A DNA stretch of 64,000 nucleotides from Candidatus Binatia bacterium (GTDB lineage: Bacteria; Desulfobacterota; Binatia; Bin18), in assembly GCA_951812575.1 (NCBI GenBank), contig OX638322.1:4034501-4098500 (forward strand). Direction: 5' to 3'. The notes beneath the pieces are model-generated. The model was not told where the DNA came from, did no database searches, and saw only the letters and a list, made by a program, of their open reading frames with translations. The translations under genes were made by a program, and so were the position numbers. Shown one piece after another: positions 8,348 through 17,888 of this stretch. Every line of letters starts with the position of its first letter. Position 1 is the first letter of the stretch.

Positions 8348-8719
8348 ATGGCAAGCGTAGAATGGACTACCCGCTTATTTCACTCCATTGATACCAACGA
8401 TACCCATACTTTTGCGAGCTTCCTCACCCCCGACGCGCTTTTTAAGTTTGCCAACCAAGAGCCAGTCGTCGGGAGAGAGGCCGCGCGTCAAACGGTGGCC
8501 GAATTTCTCTTGAGCATTAAAGCTATCCATCACGACGTCCTGGACATCTGGGAGAAGGAAGGGGCGACCGCGTGCCACGGCATCGTCACCTACACGCGCC
8601 ACGACTCCAGCCAACTCCGCGTCCCATTTGCCAATGTGTTCAAAATGCAGGAGAATTTGATTCAGGAATATCTGATCTACGTCGACGCGTCGCAGCTCTA
8701 TGCCCCAGACGCACCCTAG
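8348..8719 (+). CDS. NTF2/SnoaL-like small domain protein
   Basis: 123 residues from ATG 8348, chosen because AGGAGG lies seven bases upstream; the longer open frame would overlap the previous gene. The pattern of an N-terminal helix pair (WTTRLFHSIDTNDTHTFASFLTPDALFKFAN), a mid-region helix (TVAEFLLSIKAIHHDVLDIW) and C-terminal strands ending in FANVFKMQENLIQEYLIYVD is typical of the NTF2/SnoaL cone fold. Such proteins may be ketosteroid-isomerase-like enzymes or small-molecule binders. No catalytic Asp/His pair can be assigned with confidence. Confidence 0.7.
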   Translation: MASVEWTTRLFHSIDTNDTHTFASFLTPDALFKFANQEPVVGREAARQTVAEFLLSIKAIHHDVLDIWEKEGATACHGIVTYTRHDSSQLRVPFANVFKMQENLIQEYLIYVDASQLYAPDAP

Positions 8720-8830
8720 TATTCTTGAATGCAGCTAAGGAAGAATGAGAACGGCCGCAGGGAAGATTGACAAAAAAGACGTTCTTGGATAGGGGCCTCC
8801 AGATGCAAACAGAATGTATGGAGAGAGTAT

Positions 8831-8850
8831 AGAGAGGTCTCTCTTTTTCC
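8831..8850 (+). terminator. Weak intrinsic terminator
   Basis: A short hairpin (AGAGA, loop GGTC, TCTCT) is followed directly by TTTT. It lies about 110 bases after the NTF2-like gene and 130 bases before the TonB operon, so it would separate the two transcripts. The stem is AT/GA-rich and short, hence the low confidence. Confidence 0.35.
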
Positions 8851-8979
8851 TGGTCAGAATTCTTCAAACTGAGACGCTGTCAATAATTTGACTTATTCGC
8901 CGGGATATATTAGCAAGCAACCTGTTTACTGATCCCATACGGTCGCGGTAGAAATGGTTCACGAAGGAGACATAGGAGA

Positions 8980-9759
8980 ATGATGACACACAAGACATAC
9001 CTCACATGGCTGCTCGTGTGGACCTGTTTGAGTGGTTGGTCGGAACGCGTTAGTGCCCAACCGCTTGAACAATTGATAGAAACGCAAAATGCTGCGGTCA
9101 CTGAGGCTATCCGCTCTCAAGACACCATCGATGCACTTGCGGACGAAACACAGCGCATGCTGAGCACCTATCGGAACACCATCCGACAGACAGAAAGTCT
9201 TCAAGTCTATGTTGAGCAACTCGACCGTCTCCTTGACTCCCAACAGAAAGAAGCCGCATCGCTCGAAACTCAACTCCAGGAAATTGAGGTCACCCAACGC
9301 GACATTGTCCCTTTGCTGGTACGCATGCTGGATCATCTCGTCCAGTTTGTCGCCCTGGATCTTCCTTTTTTACCCGAAGAACGTCAGGAGCGGCTGAACC
9401 GTCTCCGAAACACCTTCGATCAATCGGATCTGACGATTACCGAGAAATATCGCAGCATCATGGAGGCGTATCAGATTGAGACGGACTATGGCCGGACGAT
9501 TGAGGGCTATCGTGGGGCCGTCAATATTGACGGGCAGGAGCGCACGGTTGATTTTTTACGGATCGGACGGCTGGCGCTGCTGTATCAGAGCCTGGATGGC
9601 CAAGAGGTAGGACACTGGAATCGGCTCACCCAGGAATGGGAACCCCTCCCAGGCAGTTATCAACGTGCTATCAATCGGGGGTTACAGATAGCGGCAAAAC
9701 AATCCGTGCCCAACCTCCTGTTGCTCCCCGTTCCAGCTCCCAGCGAGGTGACGCAGTGA
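8980..9759 (+). CDS. DUF3450 family exported coiled-coil protein (TonB2 operon)
   Basis: 259 residues. A signal peptide ends near the VSAQ motif (residue about 27). Long heptad-rich helices follow (residues 30-130), then a C-terminal domain with DFLRIGRLALLYQSLDGQEVGHW, typical of DUF3450. Members are the first gene of TonB2-type operons in proteobacteria, as here. The protein should be periplasmic; its exact role is not established. It overlaps the next gene by four bases (GTGA), so translation is coupled. AGGAG precedes the ATG at 8980. Confidence 0.85.
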   Translation: MMTHKTYLTWLLVWTCLSGWSERVSAQPLEQLIETQNAAVTEAIRSQDTIDALADETQRMLSTYRNTIRQTESLQVYVEQLDRLLDSQQKEAASLETQLQEIEVTQRDIVPLLVRMLDHLVQFVALDLPFLPEERQERLNRLRNTFDQSDLTITEKYRSIMEAYQIETDYGRTIEGYRGAVNIDGQERTVDFLRIGRLALLYQSLDGQEVGHWNRLTQEWEPLPGSYQRAINRGLQIAAKQSVPNLLLLPVPAPSEVTQ

Positions 9760-11141
9760 ACATAGTACGATGGAGTGTTGTGTGGCTACTCTTCCTGGTC
9801 GGGTCTCCTCGACTGGAGGTTTTTGCCCAAGAAGGTCCTCAATCCCTCCAGGAATTGTTTGACCAAGTCCGCGCTGAGCGGCAGGCCGACTCCAAACTGC
9901 ATGGCGAGCGCGAGTCTCGTTTTCTGGCAGAGCGTGACCAACGTCAAAGCATGCTCCAGCAGGCCGAGAGAGAACTCTCCAGCGTCAAACAACAGAGTGA
10001 AGAGAAACAGGTGGTCTTCAGGACAAACGAAGACAACCTGGTGCAACTCCGCAGCCAACTCAAAGAGCGGGCCGCCTCACTGGGCGAACTGTTCGGCGTC
10101 GTCCGGCAGATCTCACGCGATACGGCCGGGATGATCGAAGGGTCGTTCGTTTCCGTCCAGTCCGGCGAGCGCGTCGATTTTCTCAACACCATGGCCGAAA
10201 GCACGGAACTCGCCTCGCTGGAAGAGCTTGAACGGTTGTGGCTCATCCTGCTGGAGGAAATGACGCAGTCCGGACAAGTAGTAAAATTTCCCACGACCGT
10301 AACCGAACCGGATGGTGCGCAATCGGAGAGAGCAGTTGTCCGGGTCGGGACGTTCAATGGCGTCTCTGAAGGACAGTATCTCCGGTACGTGCCGGAGACG
10401 CGCCAGCTCGCCGAGTTGGCACGCCAGCCCGAGGGGCAGTATATCAGCGCTGCGCAAGACCTTGAGCAGACAACGGAAGGGTATACGGCGTTTGGTGTTG
10501 ATCCGTCCCGAGGAGCCATTCTGGCGGCTCTCGTGCAAAGGCCAGGCGCGTGGGAGCGGATTGAGCAAGGTGGTATTATTGGTTTCGTTATCCTCGCTAT
10601 CGGCTTGATTGCCGCAGGGTTGATTGTGGAGCGTACGGTCTATCTGTGGCGGGAAGACCGGCGCATGCAGGCCCAACGTCAAATGGATGAGCTCAAAGCC
10701 GACAACGCTTTGGGACGCGTCATGCTCGTGTATCAGTATGACACGGATCAAAATGTTGAAACCCTGGAAGCGCGCTTGGAAGAAGCGATCCTGGAACAAA
10801 TTCCGATCCTGGAACGTGGCTTGGCGACACTCGGAATTTTTGCCGCGATTGCCCCGCTGCTCGGGCTGCTCGGCACAGTCGTCGGTATGATTGATACCTT
10901 TCAGTCCATCACGCTGTTTGGAGCGGGTGATCCGCGGGTCATGTCGGATGGCATTTCGCAGGCGCTCGTGACCACCCAGCTTGGGTTAAGCGTGGCGATT
11001 CCGATCGTCCTCCTGCATTCCCTGCTGTCCAGCAAGAGTGGTCGCCTCGTTCATACATTAGAAGAACAGAGTGCGGGGATGATCGCCCTGTTAGCCGGGC
11101 GGTCGTCCTTACTAGCCGAGCAGCCTAGTGAGTCCTCCTGA
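9756..11141 (+). CDS. TtpC-like MotA/TolQ/ExbB proton channel protein
   Basis: 461 residues from GTG 9756; the open frame extends 40 codons upstream, but that part overlaps the DUF3450 gene in another frame. Order: signal peptide ending near FAQ, a periplasmic coiled-coil region (residues about 25-120), a linker, and a C-terminal ExbB/TolQ domain with three membrane helices (GIIGFVILAIGLIAAGLIV; LGIFAAIAPLLGLLGTVVGM; LVTTQLGLSVAIPIVLL). This two-part build is that of TtpC, an essential part of Vibrio-type TonB2 systems that helps couple proton motive force to TonB. Overlaps at both ends imply coupled translation. Confidence 0.88.
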   Translation: MNIVRWSVVWLLFLVGSPRLEVFAQEGPQSLQELFDQVRAERQADSKLHGERESRFLAERDQRQSMLQQAERELSSVKQQSEEKQVVFRTNEDNLVQLRSQLKERAASLGELFGVVRQISRDTAGMIEGSFVSVQSGERVDFLNTMAESTELASLEELERLWLILLEEMTQSGQVVKFPTTVTEPDGAQSERAVVRVGTFNGVSEGQYLRYVPETRQLAELARQPEGQYISAAQDLEQTTEGYTAFGVDPSRGAILAALVQRPGAWERIEQGGIIGFVILAIGLIAAGLIVERTVYLWREDRRMQAQRQMDELKADNALGRVMLVYQYDTDQNVETLEARLEEAILEQIPILERGLATLGIFAAIAPLLGLLGTVVGMIDTFQSITLFGAGDPRVMSDGISQALVTTQLGLSVAIPIVLLHSLLSSKSGRLVHTLEEQSAGMIALLAGRSSLLAEQPSESS

Positions 11142-11662
11142 TGCTCTATAATCTTCTTATTGGTCCACTCCAACAGTTCTTTGCAACCGGCGGGTCGGCG
11201 CTGTGGGCCATTTTTGTGGTCGCTATCGCCCTGTGGGCGCTCATTATCGAACGCTTTGTTTTCTTTTGGACACGCTGTCCATTGCTGGAGAATGAGGTCG
11301 TCTCTCGCTGGCAAGCCCGTAGCGACCATCAGTCGTGGTATGCTTTCCAGGTTCGCAAGATGGAGATCATCCAGATGGAGTTTCAGCTCCGTAAGGGTCT
11401 TTCTCTGATTCGGACCTTGACCATTGTGCTGCCCATCTTAGGACTCCTGGGAACAGTCAACGGCATGATTTTCACCTTTACCGTCATGCAATTATTTGGA
11501 ACCGGAAATGCCAACGGTTTGGCCGGTGGCATTTCCGAAGCGCTGATCACCACGATGGCCGGATTGGTGTGTGCCGTTCCCGGACTCTATTTCAGCTCCG
11601 ACTTAGACCGGAGAGCGGCAAAATCCGCTCGGAAGGTAGCCAGTCTCTTACGTGTGGAGTAA
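11141..11662 (+). CDS. exbB: ExbB2-type biopolymer transport protein
   Basis: 173 residues. Three membrane helices (WAIFVVAIALWALIIERFV; IRTLTIVLPILGLLGTVNGM; LITTMAGLVCAVPGLYF) and the conserved LLGTVxGM segment identify a short ExbB of the TonB2 kind. It forms the proton channel with ExbD in the inner membrane. Start and upstream stop overlap as TGATG. This is the second MotA/TolQ family gene in the operon, as expected when TtpC is also present. Confidence 0.88.
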   Translation: MLYNLLIGPLQQFFATGGSALWAIFVVAIALWALIIERFVFFWTRCPLLENEVVSRWQARSDHQSWYAFQVRKMEIIQMEFQLRKGLSLIRTLTIVLPILGLLGTVNGMIFTFTVMQLFGTGNANGLAGGISEALITTMAGLVCAVPGLYFSSDLDRRAAKSARKVASLLRVE

Positions 11663-11694
11663 GACCATAGAGTTATAGTGAAGGATGGTACCGA

Positions 11695-12102
11695 ATGAGA
11701 CGTCGCCGGGACAGACACGACAGTTCTCCTGAGATCAATCTGACGCCGATGATCGATATGGTGTTCATCCTCCTGATCTTCTTTCTGGTCGCGTCCTCGT
11801 TCGTGAAGGAAGCCGGAATTGAGGTCAACCGACCCGTCGCCCAGACGGCTCAGACGCAAGGGCGGGGGACGATTCGCATTGCGCTCTCAGAAACGGGCGA
11901 AATCTGGATGGAGCGGCGCTCGATCGATATTCGGGCCGTCCGGGCAAACGTCGAGCGGATGTTAGCCGAGAGCCCTGAGGCCAGTGTCGTGGTATTAGCC
12001 GATGAAACGGCCTACACTGGATTATTGGTACAGGTCATGGATCAAGTTCGCTTGGCCGGCGTGACTGATATCGCGGTTGCCGCCCGACAACAGGAGGGCT
12101 GA
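11695..12102 (+). CDS. exbD: ExbD/TolR family biopolymer transport protein
   Basis: 135 residues. The N-terminal sequence EINLTPMIDMVFILLIFFLVAS contains the single membrane helix with its conserved proton-relaying Asp (MIDMVF, about residue 22). The periplasmic domain has the expected VVVLADETAYTGLLVQVMDQ. Length is normal for ExbD. It lies between exbB and tonB in the operon, 32 bases after the former and two bases before the latter. Confidence 0.9.
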   Translation: MRRRRDRHDSSPEINLTPMIDMVFILLIFFLVASSFVKEAGIEVNRPVAQTAQTQGRGTIRIALSETGEIWMERRSIDIRAVRANVERMLAESPEASVVVLADETAYTGLLVQVMDQVRLAGVTDIAVAARQQEG

Positions 12103-12104
12103 GG

Positions 12105-12743
12105 ATGTTCGGGCGAGCCGCCGTGTCAGGGATAGTCGGCCTGACAATTGCCGCCCTGCTATTTCTGCTCATGCAGGCGATGATTGCGCGCTCCCAGCGG
12201 GCGCGATCCTACCCGGATGCCTACCCCATCGTTGATTTTGTTCGTCTCCCACCTGAAGTACAGCCCCCTCCAAGAGATGAGCGCGAGCCACCCGATGAGC
12301 CCCCCCCGCCTGAAGTACCACCAACCCCGAGCCTCACATTACAGGCGGCGAATCAGCCTCAACTCCCGGCACCACAGATTGAGATGACCGCCGCCATTTC
12401 TTCGGGTCCTCTGCTCGATATGACCCCCCTGGCTGCACCGGTCAGCAATAAGCAAACGGTCCTGTCAGGACATGAGTTGATGCCGCTGGTTCGGGTCCCG
12501 CCCCGTTATCCGGGGCGTGCCGCGCGTCTTCAGATCGAAGGCTCTGTCACGGTTGAGTTCACCATTACGGCAGACGGCAGCGTAGCCGATCCCACAGTTA
12601 TCAAATCCGAGCCCCCGCGAGTCTTTGATAAGGCGGCGCTACAAGCCATTGTCCAGTGGAAATTCAAACCACGCGTAGAGGATGGACAGGCGGTTGAGTC
12701 GCGGGCGTCGCAGCGGATTGAGTTTGCCCTGGGAGGAGGCTGA
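12105..12743 (+). CDS. tonB: TonB family energy transducer
   Basis: 212 residues. One N-terminal membrane helix (GIVGLTIAALLFLLMQAM), a Pro/Glu-rich periplasm-spanning linker (residues about 45-75), and a C-terminal TonB domain: LVRVPPRYPGRAARLQIEGSV, VEFTITADGSVADPTVI, FDKAALQAIVQWKFKP. It contacts the TonB box of outer-membrane receptors and transmits energy from ExbB/ExbD. The only receptor in this window, at 62.4 kb, is broken, so its clients must lie elsewhere. Confidence 0.9.
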   Translation: MFGRAAVSGIVGLTIAALLFLLMQAMIARSQRARSYPDAYPIVDFVRLPPEVQPPPRDEREPPDEPPPPEVPPTPSLTLQAANQPQLPAPQIEMTAAISSGPLLDMTPLAAPVSNKQTVLSGHELMPLVRVPPRYPGRAARLQIEGSVTVEFTITADGSVADPTVIKSEPPRVFDKAALQAIVQWKFKPRVEDGQAVESRASQRIEFALGGG

Positions 12744-12745
12744 TA

Positions 12746-13984
12746 GTGCTCAGGAAAGCGTACCGCATGGCAACTTTGCTACGCGCGCTGTGCAGCCTGG
12801 GGATCGTCTCTTTGTGTTTGGCCGCGCCCGGAATCGCTGCCGGCCAGGAGCCGAGTCTGTCTCAGGAGGTCCACGAGCAATTGGCGGCAGTGCAGGAGCT
12901 GATACAAAACGAACAACATCAAAAAGCCCTGTCGCAATTGCAAACACTCGCAGCAGATACCTCGCTCAGTCCATATGAAGCCGCGCTTGCCCAGCAAACT
13001 CTGGGCTACGCTCATGCCGGTCTGGAGCAATACGATCAAGCGGTCCGCGCCTTTCAAACAAGCTTGTCCGGCGGAGCCCTACCACCGGACAACACCCGAA
13101 TCATCCGATACAATCTGGCCCAAATGCTGATGAGCGCCGAGCGTTACGAAGAGGGCGCGCGTGCGCTGGAAACCTGGTTTGCCAACGAGAAGAATCCTCG
13201 CCCACAGGCTCGGATTTTTCTTGCCCAGGCATACATTCAACTCAACCGCTACGCCCGGGCCGAGCAAAATATTCAGCAAGCAATCGACGAGACAACGACA
13301 TTCCACGAAGCCTGGTACCAGATGTTAATTGTCGTCCAGATTGAGCAGGAGAAATTCTCTCAGGCTGCTGCCACACTCCAGCGACTACTCGGTCAGTACC
13401 CACAGAAAAAAACCTATTGGCAACAACTCTCACAGATCTACAGTCAGGAGGAAAAGCATAAACGAGCCGTTGCCACCCTAGCCATGGCCTACAAGTTAGG
13501 ACTTCTAAACGAACGGGAAGCCCTACAGGTCGTGCAATACTATCTGCATCTCGGCCTGCCCTATAAAGCCGCCAACCTGTTGATGGATGGGCTGGAGAAA
13601 AAGATCATGCAGGATGTGGAGACCAATCGCGAATTACTCGTGACGTGTTGGCTCCACGCGAGAGAGAACCAGCGTGCCCTGGATGTTCTTGAGCAGCTCG
13701 CCGGCCGTGCTCAAACGGGCAAGATTGATCTCCGGCGTGCCGAGATATTCGCCCAATTGGAACGCTGGCCGGAAGTGGCCACTACCGTCTCCGAGGGGTT
13801 GAGAAAAGGCGGTCTGACCAATACGGGCAAGGCATTCATGCTCCTTGGTATTGCCGAGTACCGGTCCGGCAAACTCGACGAGAGCAAAGCCGCCTTTACC
13901 AAGGCGACTGCCCACAAAACTGCGGCCAAGCAAGCGCGCCAATGGCTCAGGCTCATTGAACAGGAAACTGCCGCACAACAATAA
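12746..13984 (+). CDS. TPR-repeat protein closing the TonB2 operon
   Basis: 412 residues from GTG 12746, with GGAGGAGG seven bases upstream; ATG 12767 is the alternative. A signal peptide is cut near GIAAGQ. The rest consists of tandem tetratricopeptide-like helices from residue about 40 (AALAQQTLGYAHAGLEQYDQAVRAFQ, IFLAQAYIQLNRYARAEQNIQ, ALDVLEQL...). TPR proteins are the usual last gene in TonB2 operons and are thought to be periplasmic or outer-membrane associated adaptors. The partner is unknown. Confidence 0.85.
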   Translation: MLRKAYRMATLLRALCSLGIVSLCLAAPGIAAGQEPSLSQEVHEQLAAVQELIQNEQHQKALSQLQTLAADTSLSPYEAALAQQTLGYAHAGLEQYDQAVRAFQTSLSGGALPPDNTRIIRYNLAQMLMSAERYEEGARALETWFANEKNPRPQARIFLAQAYIQLNRYARAEQNIQQAIDETTTFHEAWYQMLIVVQIEQEKFSQAAATLQRLLGQYPQKKTYWQQLSQIYSQEEKHKRAVATLAMAYKLGLLNEREALQVVQYYLHLGLPYKAANLLMDGLEKKIMQDVETNRELLVTCWLHARENQRALDVLEQLAGRAQTGKIDLRRAEIFAQLERWPEVATTVSEGLRKGGLTNTGKAFMLLGIAEYRSGKLDESKAAFTKATAHKTAAKQARQWLRLIEQETAAQQ

Positions 13985-14166
13985 TCCAGAGATCGTACAG
14001 ATAGTGCGTCAAACCTCCCCTACCCTGCTCGCCGCGTTCTCGTTTTCGGTGAGATGCCACGCCCTGAGAAGCACCGGTACCTGACCACCCTTCCTTGATC
14101 TTTTTTGTCTCGCATAATACAAGACCAGGGTCCCGCGACTTTGCACACGGAAGAATAGGAAAGAGT

Positions 14167-15717
14167 ATGGGTCTTAAGGAAACCATCAACAGACTTGAAA
14201 ACCTCAACCAGCAAGCACTCCAGGGTGGTGGTGCAAAACGGATTGAACGCCAACACGAACTCGGCAAAAAAACAGCGCGGGAACGGATTGACGCCTTTCT
14301 TGATCCAGGCAGTTTTGTTGAATTGGACCGGCTGAAAACCCATCGCTGCACCGACTTTGAGATGGACCAGACCAAGGTCCCGGGCGATGGCGTCGTCACC
14401 GGTTATGGGACGGTCGATGGTCGTCAGGTTTTTGTTTTTTCACAAGACTTTACCGTTTTTGGCGGTAGTCTCTCCAGCGCGTTTTCTGAAAAAGTGTGTA
14501 AGGTTATGGACTTGGCCATGAAAACGGGTTGTCCGGTGGTTGGCATCAATGACTCGGGTGGCGCCCGGATTCAGGAGGGGGTCGAGAGTCTGGCAGGCTA
14601 TGGAGAGATATTTCTTCGCAACGTCCTGAGCTCAGGCGTCGTGCCCCAAATATCCGCTATCATGGGTCCCTGTGCCGGCGGCGCGGTCTATTCTCCCGCC
14701 ATGACAGACTTTATCTTCATGGTTGAGAATTCCAGCTATATGTTTATCACCGGACCGGATGTCATTAAGACGGTCACGCATGAAGAGGTGACCATGCAGG
14801 AGTTGGGTGGGGCAGCCACGCATAATGCGACCAGCGGGGTCGCTCATTTTGCTTCCCCGGATGAAGATGAGTGTTTCCACTCGATTCGCGAGTTGCTGGG
14901 CTATCTCCCCAGCAATAATATGGAAGACCCCCCGTTCCAGCCAACCACAGATGACCCGAATCGGCGCGATGAAGCGCTCAACCAGATTGTGCCTGATAAC
15001 CCCAACCGCCCCTACGACGTCACAGAAATCATTCGGTCGGTGGCGGACGAGCAGCATTTCTTCGAAGTCCAGAAAGACTATGCACGTAATATCGTTGTTG
15101 GGTTTGCCCGGCTTGGCGGGAAACCCGTCGGCGTAGTCGCCAATCAGCCCGCCTTTCTGGCTGGCGTGCTCGATATTGACGCCTCGGTCAAAGGGAGCCG
15201 GTTCGTCCGTTTCTGCGATTGTTTTAACATCCCCATTATCAGCTTTATCGATGTACCGGGTTTTCTCCCAGGGACATCCCAGGAATACGGCGGTATTATT
15301 CGTCACGGCGCGAAACTGCTCTACGCTTATTGTGAAGCCACCGTGCCAAAGATTTCGGTCATTACACGCAAAGCGTACGGCGGTGCCTATGTCGTCATGT
15401 CGAGTAAGGCCATTCGGGGGGATATCAATCTCGCCTATCCGACCGGCGAAATCGCGGTCATGGGTCCAGACGGCGCGGTAAACATCATTTTCCGTAACGC
15501 AATCAAAGACGCACCAGACCAAGACGCCGAGCGGACCAGATTAGTTGACGAATACCGCGAGACCTTTGCCAATCCATTCAAAGCGGCAGAGTTAGGCTAT
15601 ATCGACGAAATCATTCTACCCGCGGATACCCGTCCCCGCCTCATCCAGTCACTCGCTATGCTGCAGAACAAACGTGAGAAAAATCCACCCAAGAAGCATG
15701 GCAATATCCCCTTATAA
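14167..15717 (+). CDS. Acyl-CoA carboxylase carboxyltransferase subunit (PccB-like)
   Basis: 516 residues from ATG 14167; AGGAAAGAG precedes it, and the in-frame upstream extension looks non-coding. Full carboxyltransferase layout: LGKKTARERIDAFLDPGSFVELD, VFVFSQDFTVFGGSLS, GINDSGGARIQEGVESLAGYGEIF, GPCAGGAVYSPAMTDF and, in the C-half, FIDVPGFLPGTSQEYGGIIRHGAKLLYAY. It moves the carboxyl group from biotin to an acyl-CoA such as propionyl-CoA or methylcrotonyl-CoA. The biotin carboxylase and biotin carrier follow as separate genes. Length and motifs suit the propionyl-CoA branch best, but the substrate is not proven. Confidence 0.92.
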   Translation: MGLKETINRLENLNQQALQGGGAKRIERQHELGKKTARERIDAFLDPGSFVELDRLKTHRCTDFEMDQTKVPGDGVVTGYGTVDGRQVFVFSQDFTVFGGSLSSAFSEKVCKVMDLAMKTGCPVVGINDSGGARIQEGVESLAGYGEIFLRNVLSSGVVPQISAIMGPCAGGAVYSPAMTDFIFMVENSSYMFITGPDVIKTVTHEEVTMQELGGAATHNATSGVAHFASPDEDECFHSIRELLGYLPSNNMEDPPFQPTTDDPNRRDEALNQIVPDNPNRPYDVTEIIRSVADEQHFFEVQKDYARNIVVGFARLGGKPVGVVANQPAFLAGVLDIDASVKGSRFVRFCDCFNIPIISFIDVPGFLPGTSQEYGGIIRHGAKLLYAYCEATVPKISVITRKAYGGAYVVMSSKAIRGDINLAYPTGEIAVMGPDGAVNIIFRNAIKDAPDQDAERTRLVDEYRETFANPFKAAELGYIDEIILPADTRPRLIQSLAMLQNKREKNPPKKHGNIPL

Positions 15718-15792
15718 GGGAGACAGACTACGGATGAGGGATGAGCAAACAATCACGACACCCCAGCTCCTAAGCCCGCCAAGGTAGGACTT

Positions 15793-17298
15793 ATGTTCAA
15801 ACGTGTACTGATCGCAAATCGGGGAGAAATCGCCGTTCGAGTCATTCGTGCCTGTCGTGAACTCGGCATCGAGACCGTTGCCGTCTATTCAGACGCGGAC
15901 CGCTCTGCCCTGCATGTCCAATACGCCGACCATGCCTATCCGATTGGCCCGGCCCCGTCTTCAGAGAGCTATCTGGTGATTGAGAAAATCCTTGACGTGG
16001 CCAAGCAAAGCGGTGCGGACGCTATTCACCCAGGGTACGGCTTTCTGTCTGAACGCGCGCCGTTTTCCAGAGCGTGTAGTGAGGCGGGCATTACCTTTAT
16101 TGGTCCGCAACCTGAAGCGATTGAAAAGATGGGCGATAAGGTGACCGCGCGGGCTATCATGCAAGAAGCGAATGTCCCGGTTGTGCCAGGCACCGATGTG
16201 TTAGGCGATGAGGACGACGTTATTGCCGTAGCGGAAAAAATCGGCTTTCCCGTCATGTTCAAGGCCTCAGCCGGTGGCGGTGGCAAAGGCATGCGGCTGG
16301 TCGAGAAAAAAGAAGACGCGCTGTCCGCCCTGCGTGGAGTGCGCTCCGAGGCGCAATCGTCGTTTGGCGATGACCGCATGTATATGGAGAAATTTGTTGA
16401 AAAGCCGCGCCACGTTGAAGTCCAGGTGTTGGGCGATATGCACGGCAATATCATTCACTTGTACGAACGTGAATGCTCGCTGCAACGTCGGCACCAAAAG
16501 GTCATCGAGGAGTCACCCTCGACGGCCATTAATCAAGACGTCCGCGAGCAAATGGGTAAGGTGGCGGTTGAGGCGGCTAAGGCCGTGGATTATGTCGGAG
16601 CCGGAACCGTGGAGTTTTTGGTTGATGCCCAGCAGAACTTCTACTTCCTGGAGATGAATACCCGCATCCAGGTCGAGCATCCTATTACCGAGCTCGTCAC
16701 TGGAGTGGACTTGGTGAAAGCCCAAATCGAGATCGCGACCGGAGAGCCCCTGGCCATACAGCAACCCGCGGTCCAACAGCGCGGCTGGGCGATCGAATGT
16801 CGGATTTATGCCGAGGACCCGGCGCGGGACTTCTTTCCATCCCCTGGGAAGATACAAATCTTGCGCACTCCGGGCGGCTATGGCGTTCGTGATGACAGCG
16901 GCGTGTATGAAGGCTGGGAGGTCCCGATCCATTACGACCCGATGATCTCCAAGCTGTGCGCCTACGGTCGCACCCGAGACGAAGCCATTCAGCGCATGCT
17001 GCGGGCGCTCCAAGAATACACCGTTGAAGGGATTATCACCAATATTCCTTTCCACCGTTGGGCGCTGACCCATCCGCGCTTTGTGTCAGGCGATTTGGAC
17101 ACCGGCTTTATTCCCCAGGAGTACCGGGGCTTACCAGAAGAAGAAGACCACCTGCGGCATGAGATCATTCTGGCGGCGGCAGCCCTCGCCGCCTATCATA
17201 AGGACAAAGAACTCGCCCAATCGGTCTCCAGCCCACAGGGAAGCCCTGGAAACGTCTCGGCCTGGCGCACCACTGGCTGGCGCGAAGGCGTCCGGTAG
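15793..17298 (+). CDS. Acyl-CoA carboxylase biotin carboxylase subunit
   Basis: 501 residues. N-terminal FKRVLIANRGEIAVRVIRACRELGI, ATP-grasp glycine loop ASAGGGGKGMR near residue 160, ECSLQRRHQKVIEE, MNTRIQVEHPITELVTG and the C-terminal biotin-carboxylase domain are all present. It carboxylates biotin on the carrier using ATP and bicarbonate. It is about 50 residues longer than AccC because of an extra C-terminal tail after GFIPQEY, as in PccA-type subunits. The biotinyl domain is not fused and is encoded 38 bases downstream. Confidence 0.92.
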   Translation: MFKRVLIANRGEIAVRVIRACRELGIETVAVYSDADRSALHVQYADHAYPIGPAPSSESYLVIEKILDVAKQSGADAIHPGYGFLSERAPFSRACSEAGITFIGPQPEAIEKMGDKVTARAIMQEANVPVVPGTDVLGDEDDVIAVAEKIGFPVMFKASAGGGGKGMRLVEKKEDALSALRGVRSEAQSSFGDDRMYMEKFVEKPRHVEVQVLGDMHGNIIHLYERECSLQRRHQKVIEESPSTAINQDVREQMGKVAVEAAKAVDYVGAGTVEFLVDAQQNFYFLEMNTRIQVEHPITELVTGVDLVKAQIEIATGEPLAIQQPAVQQRGWAIECRIYAEDPARDFFPSPGKIQILRTPGGYGVRDDSGVYEGWEVPIHYDPMISKLCAYGRTRDEAIQRMLRALQEYTVEGIITNIPFHRWALTHPRFVSGDLDTGFIPQEYRGLPEEEDHLRHEIILAAAALAAYHKDKELAQSVSSPQGSPGNVSAWRTTGWREGVR

Positions 17299-17336
17299 CG
17301 AACGAAAGGCACCGCCCAAGCAAGGACTGCATCTCT

Positions 17337-17840
17337 ATGGCCTATAAAGCAACGCTCGGCGACCGGACCTACACCATCAGCGTACACGAGTTGGATGAAC
17401 ACCAGTATAAGATCGTCATTGACGATGAAGAGCATATCATCGATGGCAGACAACTGACCGGCCATGTGTACTCGCTCATTGTTGAAAACAAATCGTTCAC
17501 CGTCGATGTGGCGGAAAAAAACGATGCGTATACCGTCGCCTATGAAGGGAAAAGTTTTCAGGTCGGCGTGCTCGATGAACGCAAAGCCCGCCGGGGCGGA
17601 GCCGGGGCCGACTTTGGTGGAACGGGCGAGAAAGAGGTCTGTTCGATGATGCCGGGGAAAGTGGTCGAACTCTTGGTGCAGGCAGGCGATGCGGTGGAAA
17701 AAGACCAGGGCGTCATCATTATCGAAGCAATGAAGATGGAAAATGAAATCCGTGCTGCCGTTGCTGGAACGGTCAAATCCGTTCACGTCGAGGCGGGTCA
17801 GGCGGTTGAGTCCGGAGAGCTTCTCATCGAACTTGAATAA
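17337..17840 (+). CDS. Biotin carboxyl carrier protein of the acyl-CoA carboxylase
   Basis: 167 residues. The C-terminal 75 residues form a biotinyl domain with the biotin-accepting Lys in EAMKMENEI (about residue 131) and flanking GKVVELLVQAGDAVEKDQ. The N-terminal 85 residues are beta-rich and probably correspond to the linking (BT-like) region that is fused in single-chain PccA proteins. A short Gly/Ala/Arg stretch joins the two. It completes a three-gene carboxylase set. Confidence 0.9.
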   Translation: MAYKATLGDRTYTISVHELDEHQYKIVIDDEEHIIDGRQLTGHVYSLIVENKSFTVDVAEKNDAYTVAYEGKSFQVGVLDERKARRGGAGADFGGTGEKEVCSMMPGKVVELLVQAGDAVEKDQGVIIIEAMKMENEIRAAVAGTVKSVHVEAGQAVESGELLIELE

Positions 17841-17888
17841 GAATCCTCTAGTTGGGTGGCCGCTTGCAGAGCCCCACGATTCGCCAGT

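Noticed and set aside
8767..8795. Promoter from perfect TTGACA at 8767
   Set aside because: No acceptable -10 lies 16-18 bases downstream (TAGGGG only).
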